Assembly: GCA_902493535.1 (NCBI GenBank)
Contig: CABUQG010000026.1
Location: 1 to 21,040 of the forward strand
From: an uncultured Collinsella sp.
GTDB taxonomy: Bacteria > Actinomycetota > Coriobacteriia > Coriobacteriales > Coriobacteriaceae
Direction: 5' to 3'
Length of the DNA: 21,040 nucleotides
Positions 8,044 to 17,056 of this stretch are shown here, piece by piece (the first letter of the stretch is position 1; the number at the start of each line of letters is the position of its first letter). Under the pieces are notes generated by a model that saw nothing but the letters and a program-made list of their open reading frames with translations, was not told the DNA's origin and did not search any database. The position numbers were made by a program, and so were the translations under genes.

Positions 8044-8911
8044 ACGCCTCCCTCACCTTTCCGTGCACATGTCTGATAACCGCGGCAACGTCATCGGCCG
8101 AGGCAGTTCCGTTATTAACGATAAAATTAGCGTGAACGGGCGAAACTTCCGCACCGCCAATCGAAAAACCCTTTAATCCACAATCCTCGATAAGCTTGCC
8201 CACACTCGCATCGGGCGGGTTGCGAAAGACCGACCCGCAGGATGCGCGACCCATGGGCTGCGTACGCTTGCGCCTCGTCAGGTACCGCTCCATGCGCTCG
8301 CGAATGTCGGCCTTGGGCGCCGGTTTAAGCTTAAGCACGCACTCGAGGATGATCTCATTGCGGGGAAGGCTACATTCTCGGTAGCCCCAAGTGATCTCGG
8401 ACCCCGCATAATGCTTGATACCGGATGCCGGGTCAAACGTTACGACATCCTCAACCAGCGAGCCAATCCACTCGGTCCGTGTGCCTGCATTCATAGATAT
8501 CGCACCGCCAACCGAACCAGGGATGCCAACGGCAAACTCAAGGCCCGAGAGGCTACGCGACAGGGCATCGTTGACCAGGCGCGCAAACATCACGCCCGCA
8601 CCGACCGTCAGCGTACAACCGTCATCGGCAACAACCGTGCGCTGAAACTCACGTCCGAGCGAAATGACGGCACCGCGATAACCGCCATCGGCAACCAGCA
8701 GATTGGAGCCCTTGCCGATGATGACCCACGGCACCTGCTCGCGATCGAGCACCGCCACGGCGCGGCGGAGGGCATGATAGCTATGGCACGTCACAAAGAG
8801 GTCGGCCTTGCCGCCGATACGATAGCTCGTATGACGCGCAAGGCGCTCGTCCTCGATCACATCCGTGTCGATCATGCCCGAGAGCGCCATGACGGCGTTA
8901 AACAGACCCAT
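8000..8911 (-). CDS. murB: UDP-N-acetylenolpyruvoylglucosamine reductase MurB
   Basis: Flavoenzyme reducing UDP-GlcNAc-enolpyruvate to UDP-MurNAc with NADPH, in the cytoplasm. The product is 303 residues. The FAD-binding PCMH-type domain shows HTSYRIGGKADLF (27-39), GKGSNLLV (66-73) and GIPGSVGGAISMNAG (129-143). The C-terminal domain has SCGSVFRNP (224-232) with S227 as the likely proton donor, KLIEDCGLKG (239-248), and E297 near the end. The length and the GSVF context resemble the shorter, type II-like MurB proteins. It begins five bases after the murC stop with only a weak ribosome site, suggesting coupling to murC, and its 3' end overlaps ftsQ. Confidence 0.96.
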   Translation of the reverse strand: MGLFNAVMALSGMIDTDVIEDERLARHTSYRIGGKADLFVTCHSYHALRRAVAVLDREQVPWVIIGKGSNLLVADGGYRGAVISLGREFQRTVVADDGCTLTVGAGVMFARLVNDALSRSLSGLEFAVGIPGSVGGAISMNAGTRTEWIGSLVEDVVTFDPASGIKHYAGSEITWGYRECSLPRNEIILECVLKLKPAPKADIRERMERYLTRRKRTQPMGRASCGSVFRNPPDASVGKLIEDCGLKGFSIGGAEVSPVHANFIVNNGTASADDVAAVIRHVHGKVREAYGIELRPEVKFLGF

Positions 8912-8916
8912 TAGAC

Positions 8917-10335
8917 TTAAGCGTCTTTCTTGGCAGTCAGATACTCAATGAACTCGGGGCCGACGGTCGTAACGTCACCGGCACCCATAGTGAGCAGCAG
9001 GTCGCCCGCGCCCACCATCTGCTCGAGCTCCTGATTGAGCTCAAGACGGCTGGAGCAGTACACGACCTCCTTGCCAGGATGCTTGGCGCGCACGGTATCG
9101 GCGAGCATCTTAGAGGTGACACCCGGAATGGGCATCTCGCCAGCCGAGAACACATCAATCAGCAGCAGTTTATCGGCATTGGCGAATGCGTCGGCAAAGT
9201 CGTCGCACAGGGCCTGCAGGCGCGAATAACGGTGCGGCTGGAACACGACGTCGACATGCTTGTAGCCCAGCGACGAAGCGGCAGCAAGCGTCGCCTTGAT
9301 CTCGGTGGGGTGATGGCCGTAATCATCGACCACGGTGATGCCATCGATATCGCCCACGTGGGTAAAGCGACGGCGGACGCCCTCAAAGCTCGAGAGCGCC
9401 TTGGCGGCGGCGTCGATGTCAAGGCCCAGGACATGGGCGACGGTGAGCACCGCCGTGGCGTTGAGCATGTTGTGGCGACCGGGATTGCTCTTGATCTCCA
9501 CGGCATGCTCAGTGCCGTCCTCAAAGCGAACGATAAAGTCACTCTGGATGCCCTTGACATCCGGGTGCATGCAGACGATGTCGTTGCTCTCGGCAAAGCC
9601 GTAGGAAAGCACGCGTCGACCGGTCGACTTGGCGAGCTCGACCAGATGCGGGTCCTCACCGCAGACGATGACGGTGCCGTCCTCGCCCACCAGGTTCATG
9701 AATTTGGCGAAAGTTGCCTCGATCTCCTCGATACCCGAGTAGTGATCGAGGTGATCGGCCTCGACGTTGGTCACAATGACCACGTTGGGGTCCAGGAACA
9801 GGAAGGAGCTGTCGGACTCGTCGGCCTCGGCGACAAAGTAGTCGCCCGAGCCGTTCTTGCCGTTCGTGTCATAGCCCTCGACGATGCCACCGATCAAGAA
9901 GCTCGGATCCAGACCCATGCGGTCGAGCATGGTGGCGCACATCGAAGACGTGGTGGTCTTGCCATGCGTGCCGGCAACAGCGACGGTGGTGTAGCCGTGG
10001 CCCAAAGCAGAGAGCATCTTGGCACGGGGCCACACGGGAATACCAAGCTCGCGAGCGCGCACGAGCTCGGGGTTGGACTCCGGAATAGCGGTGGAGACAA
10101 CAACCACGTCGGGCTTGACCTCGTCGATCGTGGCGGCCTCATGGCCCACATGCACCTTCACACCAGCGCGGGTAAGCTGGCGGATATAACGTGACGTCTT
10201 AAGGTCGGAGCCGGTAACGGCATAACCGCGCTCGTGCAGAACGAGGGCGATGCCGCTCATGCCGGCGCCGCCGATACCGATAAAGTGGGCGCTCTTAAAC
10301 TCGGGCGCGGAGGTTGCAGTCTGGGAATCAGCCAT
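8917..10335 (-). CDS. murC: UDP-N-acetylmuramate--L-alanine ligase MurC
   Basis: Cytoplasmic ATP-dependent ligase adding L-Ala to UDP-MurNAc, the first step of stem-peptide assembly. I chose the ATG at 10333-10335 (472 residues). AAGGAG lies 11 bases upstream, and a GTG 27 bases earlier would include that site in the coding sequence. Motifs are the N-terminal GIGGAGMSGIA (20-30), the ATP loop GTHGKTTTS (122-130), the central ligase region with EADESDSSFL (170-179) and NVEADHLDHY (190-199), and DDYGHHPTEI (337-346), which is MurC-typical. The 97 bp gap after murG is one of the few in the cluster; I saw no convincing promoter in it. murB follows after five bases. Confidence 0.96.
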   Translation of the reverse strand: MADSQTATSAPEFKSAHFIGIGGAGMSGIALVLHERGYAVTGSDLKTSRYIRQLTRAGVKVHVGHEAATIDEVKPDVVVVSTAIPESNPELVRARELGIPVWPRAKMLSALGHGYTTVAVAGTHGKTTTSSMCATMLDRMGLDPSFLIGGIVEGYDTNGKNGSGDYFVAEADESDSSFLFLDPNVVIVTNVEADHLDHYSGIEEIEATFAKFMNLVGEDGTVIVCGEDPHLVELAKSTGRRVLSYGFAESNDIVCMHPDVKGIQSDFIVRFEDGTEHAVEIKSNPGRHNMLNATAVLTVAHVLGLDIDAAAKALSSFEGVRRRFTHVGDIDGITVVDDYGHHPTEIKATLAAASSLGYKHVDVVFQPHRYSRLQALCDDFADAFANADKLLLIDVFSAGEMPIPGVTSKMLADTVRAKHPGKEVVYCSSRLELNQELEQMVGAGDLLLTMGAGDVTTVGPEFIEYLTAKKDA

Positions 10336-10432
10336 GTGCTCGTGTACTCCTTGCGTAAACACTGCCTGTAACCCGTTAACTGTACCGCACCTACCGCATC
10401 AGCGCGAGGGCGACCGACGATATCCCGTCTAA

Positions 10433-11548
10433 CTAACGCAAACCCTCTACCGCATCCGCCAGAAGAGCGGCGGCCCTATCCTGGGCCAGACCACGCGCCG
10501 CCTGACGCATGGCGTCGCGCGCCGCCGCGTCATCGACCAGGTGCAGCAGTTCATCGGCAAAGGCAGAACCGTCGATATCGGCATCGGCGCAGAGCACACC
10601 GGCCCCGGCGTCGACCAGATACCGGGCATTGGTGGTTTGGTGGTCGGCCGTCGCATGCGGGTACGGCACGAGCACCGAAGGCACGGCGAGTGCAGCGATC
10701 TCGGCCACGCTCGATGCGCCCGAACGCGAGAGCACCAAATCGGCAGCAGCCAGCATATCGCCCATGTTGTCGATGTAAGGCTGGACGCGGTAACGCTTCG
10801 CCTCCTCGGGCGTCAGCGCCAAAGCGCTCTCGGTCTCCTCAAAGCCGTCGGCACCCGTCGAATGCAACACATAGAGGTTCTTGCGCGAAAGCAGCTCGTT
10901 TTTGAGCGAGACCACGCGCTCGTTGAGGTGCTGGGCGCCAAGTGAACCGCCAAAGACGAGCAGCAGCGTAGCGTCCTCGGGAACGCCAAGTGCCTTGCGG
11001 CCGCGAGCGCGATCGCCCTCGATCACCGAGCGACGTACGGGGTTGCCGGTCATGAGCACGTGGTCAGGGTCACCTTCGCGTTCAAAGACCGAGCGCGCTG
11101 CCGGCACCGAGATGCACACGCGGGCGGCGTGGGAGTTCATCATCTTGTTGGCCAGGCCCGGAACAGAGTTCTGCTCATGCAGCAGATACGGAACACCCGC
11201 GCCCTTGCACCACCCCAGCAGCGGAACCTCGACATAGGCACCAAAACCGATGGCGGCATCGGGCTTGCCGACCTTTGAGAAATGACTGGCGAGCGCACGC
11301 TTGGCCTTGTTGACACGCCATAGCGAGGTCAGCGCCGTCCAAGGACGGGAGCGGTCGAAGCCCGTGACCGTAATGGGCACAAAATCAAACCCAGCCTCAG
11401 GGACCAGACGACCCTCGAGCTTGCGCGACTGGCCCACGAACACAACGTGGTGGCCACGATCACGCAGCTCTTCGGCCAAGGCGAGCGCGGGGTTGATGTG
11501 TCCTGCCGTACCGCCGGCTGCAATAGCAACGGTCATCTTATCGGTCAT
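10433..11548 (-). CDS. murG: Lipid II synthase MurG
   Basis: GT28 glycosyltransferase at the inner membrane face that transfers GlcNAc from UDP-GlcNAc to lipid I, giving lipid II. I chose the ATG at 11546-11548 (371 residues), which has AAGGGA five bases upstream and overlaps the ftsW end by 11 bases. A GTG 18 bases earlier would translate the ribosome site; an ATG 12 bases later is also possible. Motifs in order are the glycine-rich AGGTAGHINP (11-20), HEQNSVPG (124-131), FGGSLGAQHLNE (199-210), and the UDP-GlcNAc site SRSGASSVAE (274-283) with PYPHATADHQ (295-304). All are intact. It lies between the lipid II polymerase gene and murC, as expected. Confidence 0.96.
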   Translation of the reverse strand: MTDKMTVAIAAGGTAGHINPALALAEELRDRGHHVVFVGQSRKLEGRLVPEAGFDFVPITVTGFDRSRPWTALTSLWRVNKAKRALASHFSKVGKPDAAIGFGAYVEVPLLGWCKGAGVPYLLHEQNSVPGLANKMMNSHAARVCISVPAARSVFEREGDPDHVLMTGNPVRRSVIEGDRARGRKALGVPEDATLLLVFGGSLGAQHLNERVVSLKNELLSRKNLYVLHSTGADGFEETESALALTPEEAKRYRVQPYIDNMGDMLAAADLVLSRSGASSVAEIAALAVPSVLVPYPHATADHQTTNARYLVDAGAGVLCADADIDGSAFADELLHLVDDAAARDAMRQAARGLAQDRAAALLADAVEGLR

Positions 11549-13058
11549 GGTAGTCCCTTCGTACACGCGGTCCCTGGTCGTCGGTGCGCAGACGCGCCGA
11601 CGGGTCCGAGTTCAAATCGATTCGATTATATCCGCCGCCCGCATTGCGAGGGCTGGAGCGCTGAGGACGACCTTGCGGCGCCGTTCGCTGACGCGGGCGG
11701 GCTGCCGGCTCGGTCGCAGAGCCATCCAGGACGGTAAAACCGTTACGCGAAGATCGCTCGCCGCGCACGTGGGGCACGCCGGCGGTGCTCTCATCCATAA
11801 CGGCAAAGCTCTCACGGCGGCGGTCATACTCATCGCGGCGGGCGCTCTCGTACGAAACGCGCAGGATCAACCCGGCAAGCATGAGCGACACAATAATCGA
11901 CGAACCGCCGTAGCTAATAAACGGCAACGGTTTGCCCGTCATGGGAAATACGTTGAGGATGCCCAGCGCGTTAATCAAAAACTGCACCGCGAGAATGACT
12001 GCGGAGCCAGACGCCATGAGCGCGCCCCGACGATCGGTCGCCTGCTCGGCAATGCGAAACGCCGAGTAGATCAGCATCGCAAACACCAAGAAGAACAGCA
12101 CGGTTCCGACAAAACCGACTTCCTCGCCAATGATGGCCAAGATGTAGTCGTTGTGTGCCTCGGGCAGATACGAGTACTTCATGGTTGAGTTGCCGATGCC
12201 ACGGCCGAACAGACCGCCCGAGGCAAAGGCCATAATGGCAAGCGTGGCCTGATAGCCGTCACCATACTCGTCGGCCCAAGGGTTCAAGGCAACCTGAATA
12301 CGCACCATACGGTACGGCTCTGCGACAAGCGCAATCACGATCACGAGAATGCCGAAGATTAGCACGCCGATGATAAATCTGGGGTCGAGACCCGCAAACA
12401 ACGCCATGCACATGAGGGTCAACAGGATGATCAGGACAGTACCGAAATCGGGCTGGATAAAGATCAGAAAGAGCGAAATGCCCAGGTAGATGCCCATCTT
12501 GCGAAGGAATTCGTTGATGTTGCCACCGGGCGAAAAGAAGCGATCAAGCATGATGGCCGAATACGCAATGGCAAATGGCTTTAAAAACTCGGAAGGCTGG
12601 AACTGAATACCGGCGATGTTGAGCCAGCGCGTGGCGCCACGGCTGCCGCTGCCCACCAAGAACACCAGAAGCAGTAGCCCTATCATGCCGATAAGGAAGA
12701 TCCTGAGCATATCCTCCCCAAACCAGCTGTCCGGCAAAACGCGCACGGTGGCAATCAGCGCCAGAACACCGACCACGGCAAACGCGGCCTGTCGACCCAG
12801 AAAAAACGTCGCCGAGCCATTCTCGTGCAGCGCCTCGACCGAAGACGCCGAGTACACCATCAGCAGGCCAAAGCATACCAAGGTAAACAAGCAGGCCATG
12901 AATATCAAACGGGGGCGCATGATACGGGCGGGAACGCCGGCAATATAGCGTTCGCTAAACGACTGCCCGCCGCGGCTGGAACGCGGTATGGTGCGCCGTG
13001 AGGAAGCACGGTCCGAGTCGGGCCTCCTCATACCTTGTCGGGGGCTCTCCTCTCTCAC
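11538..13058 (-). CDS. ftsW: Septal peptidoglycan glycosyltransferase FtsW (SEDS family)
   Basis: Multi-pass SEDS protein that polymerises lipid II into glycan strands at the septum, working with FtsI. The product is 506 residues; a hydrophobic core with about ten membrane helices spans roughly 50-402. Family motifs are SGSRGATRWLNIAGIQFQPS (137-156), YLPEAHNDYI (297-306) with the essential aspartate at D304, and FPMTGKPLPFISYGGSS (371-387). About 48 polar residues precede the first helix, and a basic disordered tail of about 100 residues follows the last. The GTG start at 13056-13058 has AGGGG five bases upstream; an ATG at 13029-13031 is an alternative but has a poorer site. It lies eight bases after murD and overlaps murG. 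Confidence 0.94.
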   Translation of the reverse strand: MREESPRQGMRRPDSDRASSRRTIPRSSRGGQSFSERYIAGVPARIMRPRLIFMACLFTLVCFGLLMVYSASSVEALHENGSATFFLGRQAAFAVVGVLALIATVRVLPDSWFGEDMLRIFLIGMIGLLLLVFLVGSGSRGATRWLNIAGIQFQPSEFLKPFAIAYSAIMLDRFFSPGGNINEFLRKMGIYLGISLFLIFIQPDFGTVLIILLTLMCMALFAGLDPRFIIGVLIFGILVIVIALVAEPYRMVRIQVALNPWADEYGDGYQATLAIMAFASGGLFGRGIGNSTMKYSYLPEAHNDYILAIIGEEVGFVGTVLFFLVFAMLIYSAFRIAEQATDRRGALMASGSAVILAVQFLINALGILNVFPMTGKPLPFISYGGSSIIVSLMLAGLILRVSYESARRDEYDRRRESFAVMDESTAGVPHVRGERSSRNGFTVLDGSATEPAARPRQRTAPQGRPQRSSPRNAGGGYNRIDLNSDPSARLRTDDQGPRVRRDYHDR

Positions 13059-13066
13059 CGCAACCC

Positions 13067-14473
13067 CTATTCCATTTGTGATTTCGCTGTAGCGGCAAGC
13101 TGAGCCACGTAGTCCTTAAACACGCGGCCGCGCTCCTCATAGCCCGAGAACTCATCGAACGAAGAGCAGGCAGGAGAAAGTAAGATCACGTCACCACGGC
13201 TCGAAAGCGAACGGGCGACGTCCACGGCGTCGCGTAGGTCATCCGCTTGGGCGATATCTACATCGCCATCGACATCGGCCTCGTCCATAGCGGCGGTGAA
13301 GCGCTCGCGCGCATCGCCAAAGCAGACGACCGAGCGCACGTTGTCCATAACGACGCGCGCGAAGTCCGTGAGCGGCGTGCCCTTATCGTGGCCGCCGAGC
13401 AGCAAGATCACGTCGTCATCGGGAAATGCCGTCAGCGCCTTCTCGACCGCATCGGTGTTGGTCGCCTTGGAATCGTTGACGTAGCGCACGCCGTCAATCT
13501 CGCCACACGGCTCCACGCGGTGCTCGAGCGGCTGGAACGAGGCAAGACCGCGGCAGACACCATCGACATCGGCACCGACCGCCAAGGCAGCCGTGGCGGC
13601 GCACAGGGCATTGATAACATTGTGATGGCCCGAGATCTTGAGCTCGGATGTAGCGATGAGCGGGGTCTCGACGCCCTTCAGGCGCACGACCATCTTGCCG
13701 TCGCGCACAAAGGCGGCATCCTCGCCCTCAGGCTCGTCAAAGGCAACCTTGCAGATGCGACGACCCGGCGTGTAGATGTACTCATCGAACTCGTGAATGC
13801 CGGCGTCTTCGACGTCGACAACCGCCAGATCGTCATCGACCATATTGTCAAACAGTTTGATCTTGGCAAGCGCGTAGTTCTTATGGCTCTTATGCCAGCC
13901 CAAGTGGTCGGGAGTGATGTTGAGCAGCACCGCCACGCGGGGGTGGAGCTCGGTTGTCGTAGCAATCTGATAGCTCGAGAGCTCAGCCACAAACCACTCG
14001 TTGTGGGCTCGGCCGTCAATCTCGTTGACCGGCGGCTCGCCGATGTTGCCGACAGCAACGCTGGCCTCGCCGGCAGCCTTGAGCAGATAATCAGTCAGCG
14101 ACGTGGTAGTCGTCTTGCCGTTGGTACCCGTAATGGCAATCCAGTTATCGGGCGACAGGCGATAGGCAAACTCGGGCTCACCCATAATCTGGGCGGCATG
14201 CTCGCGCCCGGCCTTAAAGAAGCCCGAGAACTCCGAGATGCCCGGGCACGTCACGCATACGTCATAGGCGCCCTCGACCTGTTCGGTCCCATAGACAAAC
14301 GACGCACCAGCAGCCTCGAGCGCACGCGTGGCGTCATTGGGCTCAGAGGTGCCGCCGCCATACACGGTAACGGCGCTTACGCGCTCGGGATGTGCCAGCG
14401 CCCAGCGGGCGACATCGAGACCGGATTTGCCCTGACCCAAAACGAGCAGGCTAAAGACATCAGCAAGAGGCAT
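13067..14473 (-). CDS. murD: UDP-N-acetylmuramoyl-L-alanine--D-glutamate ligase MurD
   Basis: Cytoplasmic ATP-dependent ligase adding D-Glu to UDP-MurNAc-L-Ala. The product is 468 residues, close to the family norm. The N-terminal Rossmann-like domain starts with VLGQGKSGLDVARWA (11-25). The ATP loop is GTNGKTTTT (116-124). AELSSYQI (163-170) and NITPDHL (185-191) mark the central domain, and NYALAKIKLF (199-208) holds the lysine that is carbamylated in Mur ligases. The C-terminal domain has NDSKATNTDA and SPACSSFDEF, both specific to MurD. It starts nine bases after mraY with a weak ribosome site. Its product feeds the diamino acid-adding step by MurE, which is not encoded here. Confidence 0.97.
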   Translation of the reverse strand: MPLADVFSLLVLGQGKSGLDVARWALAHPERVSAVTVYGGGTSEPNDATRALEAAGASFVYGTEQVEGAYDVCVTCPGISEFSGFFKAGREHAAQIMGEPEFAYRLSPDNWIAITGTNGKTTTTSLTDYLLKAAGEASVAVGNIGEPPVNEIDGRAHNEWFVAELSSYQIATTTELHPRVAVLLNITPDHLGWHKSHKNYALAKIKLFDNMVDDDLAVVDVEDAGIHEFDEYIYTPGRRICKVAFDEPEGEDAAFVRDGKMVVRLKGVETPLIATSELKISGHHNVINALCAATAALAVGADVDGVCRGLASFQPLEHRVEPCGEIDGVRYVNDSKATNTDAVEKALTAFPDDDVILLLGGHDKGTPLTDFARVVMDNVRSVVCFGDARERFTAAMDEADVDGDVDIAQADDLRDAVDVARSLSSRGDVILLSPACSSFDEFSGYEERGRVFKDYVAQLAATAKSQME

Positions 14474-14482
14474 GAAAGACCA

Positions 14483-15502
14483 CTATCCCAACTGGAAGAA
14501 CAGAGCAAGGCCAACGGCACCAAAGGCCGCAGCGATAATCCAAAAACGGATGACGACCTTGGTCTCGGCCCAGCCCTTCTTTTCGAAATGATGATGGATG
14601 GGCGCCATAAGGAAGACGCGCTTGTGCGTAAAGTGGAAGTAGACAACCTGAATCATGACCGACAGGGTCTCAACGATAAACAGGCCGCCGATGATGAGGG
14701 AGACGACCTCGGTGTTGGTCATGATGGACGTGCAGGCAAACGCGGCGCCCAGGGCAAGCGAGCCGGTATCGCCCATAAAGATGCTCGCCGGATAGCAGTT
14801 GAACCACAGAAAGCCCAAGCAGGCACCGGCACACGCGGTGCAGAAGATGGACAGGTTCACGTCTCCGTGCAAAAACGCCATGGCGGCCATGGCGAGCATG
14901 GCAATCATGGAGGTGCCGCCAGCAAGACCGTCAAGGCCATCGGTCAGGTTCACGGCATTAGAAAGACCGGCGATCATCAGCCAGCAAAAGACAATGTAGA
15001 GCCACGGGAACGAAAGGCCACAGATGGTGGTCGAAAGAACACCGAGGTCAATCGTCAGGCCGCCGGGAAAACGAATCTCGGGGGCGACGCCGCACCAGTT
15101 GACGGCAAGTACCGTAAAGGTGACACAGATAATGGTTAGGCCGATCATCTTGGCATGGGGCGTCAGACCGAGCGAGCGCCCATGCGTAACGGAGGTCAGG
15201 TCGTCGATCAGGCCCAGCACGCCGGTCGCCAGCGTGGCGAGCAGCACGAGCACGAGCTCGGTGGTGAGCTTGCCCATCAGCAGGCAGGTCAGCGAGATCG
15301 CGACGAGGATGACAACGCCACCCATGGTGGGCGTTCCCTGCTTAACCAAATGACGCTTGGGGCCGTCGGCACGAACCTGCTGGCCGATACCCTCGACCTT
15401 GAGTAGCTTGATCCACCACGGCATGAGCAGCAGCGCAATGGCGGCGGCGATGCCAAGCCCCAAAAAAGCCTGATACGTTGGATACGAGGGATTGCCGAAC
15501 AT
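14483..15502 (-). CDS. mraY: Phospho-MurNAc-pentapeptide translocase MraY
   Basis: Integral membrane enzyme that transfers phospho-MurNAc-pentapeptide to undecaprenyl phosphate, making lipid I. The product is 339 residues with about ten hydrophobic helices. Key motifs are GTPTMGG (56-62), GLIDD (97-101) with the paired aspartates D100 and D101, NLTDGLDGLA (185-194), FNCYPASIFMGDTGS (234-248) and PIHHHFEKKGW (301-311) with the histidine triplet. All residues known to bind magnesium and substrate are present. The ATG start lies three bases after the murF stop, with AAGG inside the murF end about 12 bases upstream, so coupling to murF is likely. The murF-mraY-murD order is the universal dcw order. 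Confidence 0.97.
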   Translation of the reverse strand: MFGNPSYPTYQAFLGLGIAAAIALLLMPWWIKLLKVEGIGQQVRADGPKRHLVKQGTPTMGGVVILVAISLTCLLMGKLTTELVLVLLATLATGVLGLIDDLTSVTHGRSLGLTPHAKMIGLTIICVTFTVLAVNWCGVAPEIRFPGGLTIDLGVLSTTICGLSFPWLYIVFCWLMIAGLSNAVNLTDGLDGLAGGTSMIAMLAMAAMAFLHGDVNLSIFCTACAGACLGFLWFNCYPASIFMGDTGSLALGAAFACTSIMTNTEVVSLIIGGLFIVETLSVMIQVVYFHFTHKRVFLMAPIHHHFEKKGWAETKVVIRFWIIAAAFGAVGLALFFQLG

Positions 15503-15505
15503 GGG

Positions 15506-16930
15506 CTAGCACACACCTTCCACAAAGCGGTCGAGCTCAACAAAGCGGGAACCCTTGACCAGTACAACATCATGTTTTTCAAGCGCGCCGCCCATGCGGT
15601 CGAGCACCTGCTGATAATCGGAGAACACTTGGATGCGGTCCTCGTCCATGCCCATCATTCGCGCGGCATCGGCCATAAGCTGGGCCAGCTCACCACCCAC
15701 GCACGCCAGCATGTCGAGCTTCTTGGCGGCGGCATAGGCGCCCACGAGCTCATGCATGCGAGGAGCCTCATCGCCCATCTCGCCCATCTCGCCCAGGATC
15801 GCCATACGAGACCCCGTGCACGAAAGCGAGCACAGCAGATCGAGGCCAGCAGCCATGGATTCGGCACTGGCGTTATAGGAATCGTCGATGATGCGTGCAC
15901 CGCTCTTGGCGCGCTTGATCTCCTGGCGGTGACCGGTGATCGTGAGGCCTCTAAAGGCAGCATCGATCTGCTCGGGCGTCACGCCCAAGCGATAGGCAAC
16001 CGCGGCGGCCTTAACGGCATTAGGAACGGACTGCACGCCGGGGATGGCAAGCATGGTATCGGTCGTCTCACCCTGGCCAAAATCGAGCGTAAAGACCGGA
16101 CGGCCTTCGTCATCAACACGAATGTCGCGGGCGCGGACCTCATCATCGTCCGAGACGCCGGCCAGCATCACATCGATACCAGCAGGCTGGGCGAACGTAT
16201 CGCGAATGAACGGCGTAAAGTCGTCCTCACCGCCCAAAACCAGCAGCGGCAAGAAGTCGCCGGCGGCGCACATACCCTGGACAATCTCGGCCTTAGCGCG
16301 GGCGATGTTCTCGCGGCTGCCCAAAATGCCGATGTGAGAGGTACCAATCTTGCTCACGATGGCAAGGTTGGGATTGGCGGACTGGGACAGGCGCTCAATC
16401 TCGTGGAAATGGTTCATGCCCATCTCGAGCACCAGGACCTCGGTATCGGCCGGAGCGGAAAGCACCGTGAGCGGCATGCCGATCAGGTTATTGAAATTGC
16501 CCTTGGTGGCCCAGACACGATAGCGCTTGGCGAGCACGGCGGCGAGCACGTCCTTGGTCGTCGTCTTGCCGATGGAACCGGTAATACCAACGACCAGGCA
16601 GCCAAGCTCCAGGCGATACGTGTGCGCCAAACGCAGCAGAAACTCCTCGGGATCATCGGTCAGCAGGATGGCGCACCCCTTGTCCTGCGCCAGCGAGACC
16701 AGCTCGGCCTCGGGCTCACGCGTCATCACGACGGCGCCGGCACCCGACTGGACGGCACGGGAAGCAAAATCATTGCCGTCGACGTTTTCACCGGGAAAGG
16801 CGACGAAAATCGTCCCTTCCTCGACCTGGCGCGAGTCGATAACGCACCCGCGGCATACCCGATCGGCTTCTCCCGTCACGGTTCGGGCCCCTGTTGCGGC
16901 CGCGAGGTTGTTGACGGCGATCTCTATCAT
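15506..16930 (-). CDS. murF: UDP-MurNAc-tripeptide--D-alanyl-D-alanine ligase MurF
   Basis: Cytoplasmic ATP-dependent ligase that adds D-Ala-D-Ala to the UDP-MurNAc-tripeptide. The product is 474 residues. The N-terminal domain shows DSRQVEEGTIFVAFPGENVD (32-51), typical of MurE/MurF. The ATP loop is ITGSIGKTTTK (116-126); GNFNNLIGMPLTVL and EMGMNHFHEI are MurF-typical, and DDSYNASAESM and ILGEMGEMG mark the C-terminal half. These features separate it from MurE, which would carry a diamino-acid recognition loop (DNPR or similar) that I do not see. The ATG start has GGGGAG five bases upstream. It follows ftsI after 126 bp, where murE would normally be. Confidence 0.96.
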   Translation of the reverse strand: MIEIAVNNLAAATGARTVTGEADRVCRGCVIDSRQVEEGTIFVAFPGENVDGNDFASRAVQSGAGAVVMTREPEAELVSLAQDKGCAILLTDDPEEFLLRLAHTYRLELGCLVVGITGSIGKTTTKDVLAAVLAKRYRVWATKGNFNNLIGMPLTVLSAPADTEVLVLEMGMNHFHEIERLSQSANPNLAIVSKIGTSHIGILGSRENIARAKAEIVQGMCAAGDFLPLLVLGGEDDFTPFIRDTFAQPAGIDVMLAGVSDDDEVRARDIRVDDEGRPVFTLDFGQGETTDTMLAIPGVQSVPNAVKAAAVAYRLGVTPEQIDAAFRGLTITGHRQEIKRAKSGARIIDDSYNASAESMAAGLDLLCSLSCTGSRMAILGEMGEMGDEAPRMHELVGAYAAAKKLDMLACVGGELAQLMADAARMMGMDEDRIQVFSDYQQVLDRMGGALEKHDVVLVKGSRFVELDRFVEGVC

Positions 16931-16984
16931 TGCAGCTCCCCTGTAAACCTAATAATGCTATCGGCGTATTGTATCCCAGCGCCG

Positions 16985-17008
16985 CACATGCGTGGTGCAG
17001 GGCATGTG
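16985..17008 (-). repeat. Inverted repeat in the ftsI-murF gap
   Basis: A perfect seven-base inverted repeat (16985-16991 CACATGC, 17002-17008 GCATGTG, ten-base loop) lies in the spacer where murE is normally found. No T-run follows on either side, so it is not an intrinsic terminator. A lone TACAAT on the minus strand (16968-16973) downstream of it resembles a -10 box but has no recognisable -35. It could be an RNA processing hairpin or a protein site; function is unknown. Confidence 0.4.
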
Positions 17009-17056
17009 AACACCCTCATATGGGACAACAAACCACGCCCCAAAGATTGTAACCCC

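Noticed and set aside
10336..10432. Promoter in the murG-murC gap
   Set aside because: A TACAGT occurs, but with no suitable -35; nothing beyond the murC ribosome site is supportable.
13247..15139. Plus-strand open frame of 630 codons opposite murD and mraY
   Set aside because: It lies antisense to two genes with intact family motifs, and its translation shows no recognisable domain. Long antisense frames are common opposite GC-rich genes.
16968..16973. TACAAT as a full murF promoter
   Set aside because: No hexamer resembling a -35 lies 16-18 bases upstream, so it is noted only as a -10-like box.
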